64,000 nt of DNA from Enoplolaimus lenunculus (taxonomy: Eukaryota > Nematoda > Enoplea > Enoplida > Thoracostomopsidae). Below the pieces are notes generated by a model. It searched no databases, was not told where the DNA came from, and worked only from the letters and a program-made list of their open reading frames with translations. Shown in pieces: positions 55,764 through 64,000 of the stretch. Position 1 is the stretch's first letter. Each line of letters opens with the position of its first letter. The translations under genes and the position numbers were made by a program. The DNA is taken from positions 310,001 to 374,000 of the forward strand of contig JASANG010001546.1 in assembly GCA_030248215.1 (NCBI GenBank), given 5' to 3'.

Positions 55764-55880
55764 AAACTGGCATGGGGGCTACGCCACGAGTGCAATGGTA
55801 AATTGCCGCGCCGTAGACGCGTTATCCAGCCGAATATAGGATGGATGGTCGAGGGACCACCTTGTGGAAAATTCGGGCAT

Positions 55881-56125
55881 GTAAGCATGTGATACTTGCT
55901 TGGCCTGATGCATATGCAATATATGCAATACATATTGTGTAGTATGCACACCAGCAGTATACGGTCGACATATAGTCGACGATAGAAGCAGTTGGGTAGG
56001 CGGGTTACGTTGCGCAGTGGTAGCAGCATATGCCTGACACGCAGGTCACTAGTTCGAAACCACCCCTAACCCGCTTTTCCAGCTGCTTAGTAGAAAGGAA
56101 TGAAGTTCCGGTTCCTACATAGACT
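55881..56125 (+). mobile_element. Family K SINE-like unit 2
   Basis: Same head (GTAAGCATGTGATACTTGC, CGGTCGACATATAGTCGACG) and tail (CCAGCTGCTTAGTAGAAAGG to CCGGTTCCTAC) as unit 1, but a different tRNA-like module. Confidence 0.65.
56000..56074 (+). other. tRNA-like module 2, valine-like, perfect acceptor stem
   Basis: 75 nt. GCGGGTT pairs fully with AACCCGC; a D arm GTTG/CAGC closes; the anticodon loop would be CTGACAC (GAC, Val). The T arm is broken: eight bases stand between the TTCGAAA loop and the acceptor stem. Likely a SINE module and not a working tRNA. Confidence 0.45.
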
Positions 56126-56207
56126 GACAGTAGCTATTGTTATTACGTACCATGTTTGTCACAGTTGTCTGTCACTTATTAAAGCTATAAACCTCAAATA
56201 AGACTTT

Positions 56208-56345
56208 AAGAATTCTGAGTCTTCAATTCATTAAGCTCATTATGAGTTAATTAATCTAACTCACCCTCAGTTAAATCAGCTCAGCGTGAGTTAATGTTTA
56301 CTGTTATTAACTTAGAAATAACCAGAAACGACTCATTGCGTTCTC
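56208..56345. mobile_element. Family E fragment
   Basis: GAGTTAATTAATCTAACTC and CAGCTCAGCGTGAGTTAATG motifs; TIRs missing. Confidence 0.5.
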
Positions 56346-56798
56346 TGCGTTGAGTAACTAACTCTACTATTGGAACTTACTGCAAACTTTGATTACTCGT
56401 TAGCCAAGTTCATTGTGTACACTAGTTGCTGAACACATATACGTAAATTTCATATTGGAGTTGATTTCACTGGTTCTAACGCTGCAAGACCTATTGCTAA
56501 CTGATGATATGGCGACTAAAATCAGAATCAATGTGTGTTTGGAGTTTTGCCATAAAAATTTAGTTTAAATTTTTACTAATTTCCTCTTATTAAATAACAT
56601 TGCTAGCTAGCGAAATGGCTTCTTAGAAGCTTATGGCAGATGCGATACGGCTTCTATATTTCTTACAATTATTTTAGTAAGTAATAAAATTGCACGGTTT
56701 TAAATCAATACAGTGGCTTTAGGTTCAGACTTTACCTTATTTTTCAGAAAAGGCTTAGTTAAGCCTAAAAGTCTAAGTTATTGCCTGAGCCTTTTTAA

Positions 56799-57457
56799 CC
56801 CTTTCTCACATGAATATTTTCTATTTCCCATGAAACCTACTTTTATGCTAGGATTCGAACTCCAGTGACTGGAGTGGGAGGTGTATACCATCACCACTCA
56901 GCTATAGGAGCTTGACGCCCGAGCCCGAGGGGCTCTCACGTCTTGTGGTGATTTAGTACTATGTATACGTGTTACAATCAGGGTGCAACCGGAATTCCGG
57001 TTCCGGTTCCGGCATTTTTTCACCTTCCGGTTCCGGTAAATTTTTACCGGATTTAAAAATTCCGGTATTATAATTTGGCCGTTTTCTTAACTTTGCTAAT
57101 TTTTAAGAATCTCTTTTGAAAGCCACTTGTACTCCGAATATAAGCCATTGATGGTGGATTTCACTTCAGTCGATGATGAAAATCTAAAATACAACAAATA
57201 AAATAAATACCTATGTTCGACTAAGGTTATTTCACAAATAATAGAGCAAAAAATAAGATTAAAATGAAATTTTTGGTGAAATGCATTTTTCATTTTCTGG
57301 TTCCGGTTCCGGTAAAATTTTCAAATTCCGGTTCCGGTTCCGGTAAATTGTAATTCCGGTTGCACCCTGGTTACAATTGGTAAACACTGTGCGATATATT
57401 ATTTAACGTATATACACTGCGCTGAGTTTCCTATAGGCAACTCAATGTGAGAAGGGT
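56799..57457 (-). mobile_element. Family F element interrupted by a family B MITE
   Basis: TTAA on both sides (56795-56798, 57458-57461). tRNA-like core with B box GGATTCGAACTCC-type and A box read on minus. Insertion at 56979-57369. Confidence 0.82.
56979..57369. mobile_element. Family B hAT-like MITE nested in family F
   Basis: 391 bp, CAGGGTGCAACCGG and CCGGTTGCACCCTG, with a perfect 8-bp TSD GTTACAAT (56971-56978, 57370-57377). Confidence 0.92.
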
Positions 57458-57504
57458 TTAAGACTTAGACAGGCTGTATGGCTAAGCATGACAATTAATC
57501 TGTG

Positions 57505-57655
57505 GACCAAAGTTTACAAGAGACAATCATGTTTGGCTGCTGGCCAAAGTTCACAAGCGCCAATCATGTTTGAGTGTGGGCCAAAGATTACAACAGCCAA
57601 TCAGGTTTGAGTGGGGGCTAAAATTTACAATTACCAATCATGTTTGTGGCTTAAG
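57505..57655 (+). repeat. About 44-bp degenerate tandem repeat, four copies
   Basis: Motif CCAAAGTTTACAAG, then CCAATCATGTTTG recurs at 57510, 57555, 57600 and 57628. Confidence 0.75.
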
Positions 57656-57704
57656 AGACACAAACGGTCCAAATAGAATTTTTAGCGTTAACTAACAGTA
57701 TGTA

Positions 57705-58150
57705 CTGTGTTGACCCAAATGAGAAGGGGAGGTGTAATAAGAGGACGACTCCCTATTTTGAGTCCGAATTAATTGGAATCCGTAATCCTGATAAGAGTCC
57801 GTTAGCGGATAGAGTCCCTAAGCTCCAATTAGAGTCCATAAATGTCAATTCACCCTAACTGTAGCGCATAAATGGCTCCAGGACCAAATAATTTGAGTTC
57901 GAAACTTTAATGCGTGCTTAAATTTTGAAAGTAGATTCCTAAGTATAACTTTGTATTGCTCAAGCTATTGACACAAGACAAATAAACGTTTAATTCAACA
58001 AATAATTGCAGTACCGGATATATATCAGTAACGAAGGGCGGCGGAGCGTGGGTTAAAAATAAATAACAGTCCATAACCGAATAACAAGGGGGGTACCCTC
58101 TGGAGAGGCCAAATAAATATCAGTGCCCCCTTTTATTCGGGTCACTACAG
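57705..58150 (-). mobile_element. Family C Tc1/mariner-type MITE
   Basis: 446 bp. CTGTGTTGACCCAAATGAGA and TTATTCGGGTCACTACAG ends, TA both sides. Confidence 0.84.
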
Positions 58151-58181
58151 TAATATTTATTAGTTTCAGCTTAACACTTTA

Positions 58182-58240
58182 TCTATATTAATAAAGCTAG
58201 AACGCTCACCATACGTAATTTGGGCAATTTCACAGTTCTA
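58182..58240 (+). mobile_element. Family H 5'-end fragment
   Basis: A|TCTATATTAATAAAGCTAG and CACCATACGTAATTTGGGC; 3' end not found. Confidence 0.5.
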
Positions 58241-58349
58241 CGTTTGAGATAAGACAGTGAATACGAAATTAAACTTTCTTTTTTCGTTAGGCACCAATCC
58301 AGATGAAAAACCATGAGTCACACTGTGGGCAGTCAACTTCCCCGACACG

Positions 58350-58487
58350 CTAGGATGGTGATAAACGCTTTAGCAATATTATTATCATCTTGCGCCGCCC
58401 GTCGCCGTCTGTTCGTTGACGCTACTGCGCGGTGACGTACGATCACGGACCGCGACGGACGGGGGTGCACAAATATAGCGACATCCT
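58350..58487. mobile_element. Family G palindrome, decayed
   Basis: CCGCCCGTCGCCGTC and CGCGACGGACGGG arms; right end AAATATAGCGACATCC then TTA. Confidence 0.55.
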
Positions 58488-58649
58488 TTAGGTTCCGGGT
58501 AACCCCATCAGTGACATCTAAGTCATCACTTAAAACATTCACTGAATGCCTTCGAAAATTATTAAGCCTCACTTTTGACGATAAATCCTGTCCGTTTTGT
58601 TGTCAAAAGTTACCTTTGACGTTTTCATACACAAAAAATTTCAAATTTT

Positions 58650-58841
58650 AGCCAATGTTACTTTAAGGGGCGTAACAGTAGATTAAACGTACTCCTATAA
58701 ACCTATGCCTAAGCCTAAGCGTTGCAAAAATGTGTTCGTAAGCCTAAGCCCAAGTTTAAGCAAAAAATGTAATCTAGAACGTAAACCTACTCTTTTATGG
58801 ACACACCAGAAACAAGGACGCCCCTTAAAGTAACACGGGTC
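58650..58841 (-). mobile_element. Family A' element with perfect 8-bp TSD
   Basis: AGCCAATGTTACTTTAAGGGG and CCCCTTAAAGTAACACGGGTC-type ends, flanked by CAAATTTT (58642-58649 and 58842-58849). Confidence 0.87.
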
Positions 58842-59000
58842 CAAATTTTTGTAAGGGCACCCCTGATGACACATAGAGGTTGTCCTTGGAGGCAGTGGCG
58901 TCGTCAGGATTTTAATTTGGATGGGTAGGTTTTTGATCTTTAGGATTAAGAAGGTTACTCCTAAGCCTAAGTGGTTTTGTCAATAAAAATTTCCAAATGA

Positions 59001-59080
59001 GATATATCCGCTTTATCCGACCCTTAGTATATACCCCTGAGATATATCCGCTTTATCCGACCCTCAGTATATACCCCTGC
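59001..59080 (+). repeat. 40-bp tandem duplication
   Basis: GATATATCCGCTTTATCCGA then CCCTTAGTATATACCCCTGA occurs twice with one difference. Confidence 0.92.
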
Positions 59081-59868
59081 CTGAAGACGCGTAAGATGGT
59101 AAAATCAGTTGTTTGAAACGCAAATTGTTTACCTGTGACTGATTTAAGACAGGGAACGTTTATCATTGGGCACCATCTTAATGACTGAGAATGTACCCCG
59201 TAAACCCGACATTGGCCAAAAATTCAACATACCAAGGTGTAAATCTTTATAAAGCGAGGAAGTTATTTCTGCTAGCGGCAGACAGAAAATCAGAGGTTCA
59301 GGGTTACAAGACCGATTTATTGGGGACGCTTTTAGTATATTTTGGGGAGTTTTGGCTTTTTGGCTTTTAGTTCACGTATTTTTTGGTTATAAACGGTCAA
59401 AGTACTTATAAACTACCTATTTGGTTAAAAACTGGTTACATTTGTAGTCGTTGTAATCCGCTAATTTTAAATTCAAATTTAAAAATCGCTGCAGGTCCGA
59501 AGCCAACTCACCTTGCTAGGAGGGCTGAAAAATTTTCGAGAAGGATCATACATGACTGTTAGTTGACTTACAAACAAGGTTGAAAATATTCTAGAAACGG
59601 GTAAAGTTTTAGCAGGGGCACTGAGCCCAGCCCCCGCCACCCCTTGATTACTGGACCGAGTTGAGGTTACGGGTTCAAATTTTGTTTGACAATTAGAAAG
59701 TTTTCTGTTGAAACCAATTTGTCTGCGTCGAGGGTGCAAAAGTTAAATTTGAACGTCACGACATAAAATTAGCAATTTTTAAATTAAAAATTTTAAACAA
59801 CATTTTCATATTTGACTTAAATCTTTCATAATGTTCCAGTTGCCCGACCTCGCTTTAAAACGTTTAAG
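59081..59868. other. Unassigned DNA with a family L copy at 59490-59650
   Basis: GAAGCCAACTCACCTTGCTAGG and TTGACTTACAAACAAGG mark family L. No gene. Confidence 0.45.
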
Positions 59869-60069
59869 GTCCATATTCTCAAATGTGTATAGCATCTATT
59901 ACCAGTTAGCGATAAAAACTGACTATGACGAAATTCAAAATTCTCACACAAATAAATACAATTCAGATATGAAAAATTCGTTGAATTTTAACCTCGTCAT
60001 TTACTCGTTCGGTAATTGTAAGTCCAATCACCAACTTGTAATAGATGTTGCACACATTTGAGAATACGG
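59869..60069. mobile_element. Family I palindromic element
   Basis: TCCATATTCTCAAATGTGTA and CACACATTTGAGAATACGG ends. Confidence 0.68.
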
Positions 60070-60141
60070 TGGTTTTTCAATGTTTCAATTCACTCAGTTA
60101 AGGCAATTTGTTCAATTCCACAAAATAGAATGTGGTTTTAA

Positions 60142-60404
60142 CCTCTTCTCACATTGAGTTGCCTATAGGAAATTCAGCGCAGTGTATATACGTTAAATAA
60201 TGTATATCGCTCCGTGTTTAATAATTGCAACACGTATACATAGTACTAAATCACCACAAGACGTGAGAGCCCACTCGGGCTCGAGCGTCAAGCTCCTATA
60301 GCTGAGTGGTGATGGTATACGCGTCCCACTCCAGTCACTGGAGTTCGAATCTTAGCATAAAAGTAGGTCTCAAGGGAAATAGAAAATATTCATGTGAGAA
60401 AGGA
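60142..60404 (+). mobile_element. Family F TTAA-type element (subtype 2), complete
   Basis: 263 bp between TTAA sites (60138-60141, 60405-60408). Left CCTCTTCTCACATTGAG with GTTGCCTATAGG, right TTCATGTGAGAAAGG. A box TAGCTGAGTGG, B box AGTTCGAATC. Confidence 0.83.
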
Positions 60405-60408
60405 TTAA

Positions 60409-61779
60409 AACGAGAGATAGTATATTTCACTGCCCTTTTGTTAAAATTTCAAATTTTTTCCACAAAATGTCTTCTGTTCGCTATTTTCGGCAAATATTTT
60501 GTTTATTTCGCCTGATTGTTTTTGCAGGTTTCAAATATTTAAATTCGGCAAAGTTCAGTGTACGCTTGCAGGTCGACTCAAATTTCACTGTATAACTGAT
60601 TTTCACACAGTGCCAAAACAGAAAAATTGCAGGGTACAAAAGAACGACCCACGAGCGTTCTTTGGGGTGTGTGAGTAACCCCCCATCGTATCATTTTGGG
60701 CGTAGAAAATATAGAAATATTCCTGTGTCGTATCCAGCGGTTTTATTCAGGGGGCACTGTAGAAGTCAACCCGTAGACCATTTTAATTAATGTTGCTGAT
60801 CCATAAATACACGGGTTTGACCTGATAATCAAAAGGCGACAGTATTGTTTGTTTACATTTGTGCCCTTGGCATAAATCTGTATGTACCTCAAAATAAAGA
60901 ATACAACTTTTGATTGAAGTTCACAGTAAACGTGACGCAAGTCGCTTTCTGTTGAATAAATTTTGACACAAAATTTTGAGCAGCGGATCGAAGGATTTTC
61001 TCATGGATGTCATGCAAAATGTGGCAAGCGAAAACTTGCAAGCAAAGCGAACGAGAAGCCAAACACTGTTTTAGTGATAATCACTGTTACAAAGTTATGG
61101 GTTCGTATCGGTTCGGTGCGACCTCCAATTCCTGGGTCGCCTTAGGGTTTAAGTACACCGTTGGTTTTAGCGGTTTTGCCGTCAAAAGTAAAACACTGCA
61201 ACGAAGGATATTTCAATTTTTTCACAACAAAATTTTGTGTATGGAGAAGCTACCGTACCCTCGTGGATGCGAACCTACAATTGCTAATTGACGTGCCCCC
61301 ATGTATAGAAATTCTAAAAATTATACAAGTATCCTGTAAAAGTTTGAAGCTTACAACTCTCATGGGGGGATGTGGCATTGTGATTTTGCCAGCAACAGTC
61401 TCTTAATATTGCGTTATTTTTCAATTTTTATTGCGTGGAAAAACTGAATTTTAGGAAACTTTAATTTGTTTTTTGAGTACAAACTATTGCACTATTGACG
61501 TTGATCCCATGGGTGAATACTATAAACTATACTACAAGCTTCGTAGGATAACTCAGGACGTCAGTTAGGTTCGGAATTATTTGAGGGGGTACTGTTCGTC
61601 TTACCCGTCCCTCCCAGTAGCAATTTTTGTCGATTCCATTAATGAAATGTCTCTCCATCAGCAAAAAGATTTTAGTCCTCTCAATTAATGTTTATTGGTT
61701 GACGGGCTGTATGTACCTCCGAAAGCAATTTCTTAGTTTTTAGCCGTATAATATTTGAAGAGCTAAAAATGTTTCAGGA
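60409..61779. other. Long unassigned stretch
   Basis: Short plus frames at 60963-61406 overlap one another without splice support. No repeat recognised. Confidence 0.35.
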
Positions 61780-61830
61780 GGGGCGTCCAAGCATTTTACA
61801 TGACTTACAAACAAGGTTTAAACTATTCTA

Positions 61831-62081
61831 CACTGTAAATTCCAATGAGTTGACTAATCTATTCAGCTAGCAAGTTGGTTTTTTCTGAATTAATATCAGT
61901 AAACATTAAATCATGCTCAGTTGAGTTGATTCTCACTCTGGGTTGAGTTGACTCTATGTGAGTTGGTTGATTAACTCAGAATGAATTGAATCAACTAAAA
62001 AACTGAGTTCTGATATTTCTAACTCAGACTCAGCGATTCAACTCATTCTGAGTTAAAATCAACTCCGTAAAATTTACAGTG
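61831..62081. mobile_element. Family E palindromic TA-type MITE, inside a family L scrap
   Basis: CACTGTAAATTCCAATGAG and AAAATTTACAGTG ends, TA flanks, 251 bp. The family L text GAGGGGCGTCCAAGCATTTT precedes it. Confidence 0.8.
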
Positions 62082-62665
62082 TATCAGGGGCCAAAACTGT
62101 GCCAGGGAAAAAGAGGCTGAGCCAATTTGGTTTCAATGTGACCGCGAGCCTGAGTCACTGACAACAATGGAAATCCCAAAATTTCTAAGAGGGTACCACG
62201 CGAAATGCAGGATTTGTGCTGAGCAGAAAAGGGGCTACAAAGGGTGTAACCGCTTGAATCCGTCGATGGTTAGTATAATTTGATGCGGTCGGACACATTT
62301 TGATCTTGAAAAACATGGCTGATATTACAGTTCTGCCACAATGTGGTTGAGTTTCATTGTCGCCTGCGTATTGTGTATGAGCGACCGCTTTTCAGCAAGG
62401 ACATGTTTAGATGGTTGTTAGCTTCTTTCTTTATTTCATGTGCATTCTTCATCACATATGATAGGCGAATAAGGGTCCAATCGGTATTGCGACAGTTGAT
62501 CATCCGATAATTTGTCGACCGACAACTTGTAATCCAAAATTTCATCAACTCGACTATTCGCCACTCATCATTAAGTTTAAGCTTAGGCTTAGGATTTCTT
62601 TTAGGATTATGCTTAAATTTATTAGTAGGCTTTAAGTCACTGTTGAGCGGTTTGTTGCCGGGTGA
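62082..62665. other. Unassigned DNA with a TTAGG scrap at 62575-62630
   Basis: Nothing firm. Confidence 0.35.
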
Positions 62666-62682
62666 CGAATTGTATATTCAAC

Positions 62683-62762
62683 GCTATCGCGTGGTGCACT
62701 TGGTTAGCAAATATCTTTGCGCATAAGGCGGTCCAGGTTCAATCCGGTCTAATCCCGTCGTT
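62683..62762 (+). other. tRNA-like sequence (isolated)
   Basis: A-box-like TGGTGCACTTGGTTAGCA and B-box-like GGTTCAATCC at tRNA spacing. No closing acceptor stem seen. Probably a SINE or pseudo-tRNA. Confidence 0.35.
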
Positions 62763-62988
62763 TTCAAACAGGGATCGTTATTCATTGCTGTATCTGGCAT
62801 TTTGGTTTTATCCCTGTACAACCAGAATAGAATGGTGTAACCAAATACTTGTTCAGGTTTCATTTAAAAACCATGACTAAGTTTTATTTTACTGGTTAGC
62901 TTACACACTACATATGCTTAATAACATGGTAAAATGTTGGAAAACAATCCTCGATGATCAACACTTCATTCCGAGTTCGAAAAATTAA

Positions 62989-63252
62989 CCCTTTCACTCA
63001 TAGAGTATACTATAAGCAACTAAAAACAATAATGTACGAGCAATACACACATCGTGAGCAGTGTCTAACATTTATAACATATATGCGCAGTGCGAAATCT
63101 CCACAAGACGTGAGAGCCCCCTCGGGCTCGAGCGTCAAGCTCCTATAGCTCAGTGGTCATCGTAAACGCCTCCCACCCGTGAGATTGGAGATCGAATCTT
63201 ACCTTGAAATTACATCTCATATGAAATTGAAAATATTCATGCGAAAAAAGGC
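62989..63252 (+). mobile_element. Family F TTAA-type element with tRNA-like core
   Basis: TTAA at 62985-62988; right side decayed to CTAA. CCCTTTCACTCATAGAG left end. A box TAGCTCAGTGG; B box AGATCGAATC. Confidence 0.78.
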
Positions 63253-63742
63253 TAAAAAAGACGAAAAACATTGCCGAATTGACTCTGGTACAAATTGTAC
63301 TTAGATTTAATTACAGCGACAAATTTGTTGTGCTTAAAATGTGTTTTGCAAGAAATTTCACTTGGTTGATTAAAATATGCTGTATATACGTTTTCAAAGT
63401 TTGATCGCCACACAAGTGTCATACAAGTGATTTGTGACGTATTGAAGTAAGCAAGACCGGATACAGGTATAGGATGGGGAGGTTCACAGGTTGGGATACA
63501 CAGCAAAAACGGAACAAAATTACAAGCAATAATAGATACGGGCAAATAGTATTTGTATCCTGGACACACCAGGAAAAGGGGTCACTCACAGGCACCCAAT
63601 GACCCACCGTCGAATCCGCCCCTTATAATTAAAAGATGTAAATTGTTGTTTCACGACATACGCTATTGGCTTAGGACGGTCGCAATACCTGCGAATAATT
63701 TCTAGAAATATGAATCCTAAAAGGGTGTACCAGGATACAACC
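63253..63742. other. Unassigned DNA
   Basis: A minus frame of 105 codons (63569-63252) reads CNFVPFLLCIPTCEPPHPIP but has no start context or splice support. Confidence 0.3.
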
Positions 63743-63890
63743 GGCCCATGTAACTTTAAAGGGCGTCCAGGTTTCTGGTTGGTCTGTAAAACAGTAGGTG
63801 TGGATTTTAGATTACATTTGTTGTTTAGGCTTAGGCTTAGGCTTAGGAATACGCTTAATCTACTGTTACGCCCTAAAAGTAACATTGGCC
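63743..63890 (+). mobile_element. Family A' element
   Basis: 148 bp. GGCCCATGTAACTTTAAAGG and CCTAAAAGTAACATTGGCC ends, TSD ATACAACC / GTACAACC (7/8); three TTAGGC units. Confidence 0.85.
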
Positions 63891-64000
63891 GTACAACCGA
63901 AAGTCTGCCTCATGCACCGATTTGGGTTACAGTATTTGTTCCGGATGCTCCGGGAAAGGTACACGAAAACCATTGTACTGATCGTTAAAGTATGATTGGT

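Noticed and set aside
1-64000. CRISPR arrays, bacterial operons, rRNA genes
   Set aside because: No direct-repeat/spacer pattern, no ribosomal RNA motif, and split genes show that this is animal DNA.

Overview
This is low-gene-density invertebrate animal DNA. The evidence is split genes with GT-AG introns, a 7-TM gustatory-receptor-like gene (absent from vertebrates), a UNC-87-type multi-calponin-repeat gene, and a very heavy load of short non-autonomous DNA transposons. I cannot place the phylum. The hexamer TTAGGC, the nematode telomere unit, is everywhere in the window, but it sits inside mobile elements and not in a chromosome end, so it does not by itself identify a nematode.

Genes. Two are well supported, both on the minus strand. 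The UNC-87-like gene (14690-17434, two exons, 399 aa, seven calponin repeats, no CH domain) should encode an actin-bundling muscle protein. The gustatory-receptor-like gene (22285-25950, three exons, 529 aa, seven membrane segments) was rebuilt from one large exon plus 63-nt and 135-nt exons that join in phase. Several shorter candidate exons with good splice sites but no recognisable family lie at 1301-1533, 29494-29791, 32869-33143, 34157-34279 with 35031-35182, 40677-40888, 45949-46155 and 54827-55035. They are low-confidence calls.

Mobile DNA. I could sort most repeats into families by their ends and target-site duplications. (A) hAT-like elements (TIR GGCCCATGTAAAGATCAGGG, 8-bp TSD) carry internal TTAGGC arrays of very different length. 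(B) A second hAT-like family (CAGGGTGCAACCGG, 8-bp TSD) is filled with CCGGAA motifs. (C, D, E) Three TA-flanked Tc1/mariner-type MITE families. (F) TTAA-flanked, piggyBac-type MITEs enclose a tRNA-like segment with A and B boxes. (G) GC-rich palindromes with TTA/TAA duplications look PIF/Harbinger-like. (H) Short Helitrons start TC and end in a hairpin plus CTAG-like terminus. (I, J) Further palindromic elements. (K) A SINE-like chassis carries different tRNA-like modules. (L) A degenerate dispersed repeat, part of which forms a 138-bp perfect inverted repeat at 39 kb. Many copies are nested, which gives a relative order of activity. No intact transposase or reverse transcriptase was seen.

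Layout: 1-14 kb is repeat-rich with one candidate exon; 14.7-17.4 kb UNC-87-like; 18.7-19.3 kb a large TTAGGC array; 22.3-26 kb receptor gene; 28.6-29.3 kb a 72-bp higher-order TTAGGC array; 29.5-41 kb candidate exons among MITEs; 41-64 kb mostly repeats and unassigned AT-rich DNA, with a 25-bp minisatellite at 49.9 kb and tRNA-like SINEs at 55.5-56.1 kb. The two firm genes are neighbours on one strand, but nothing suggests a shared function.
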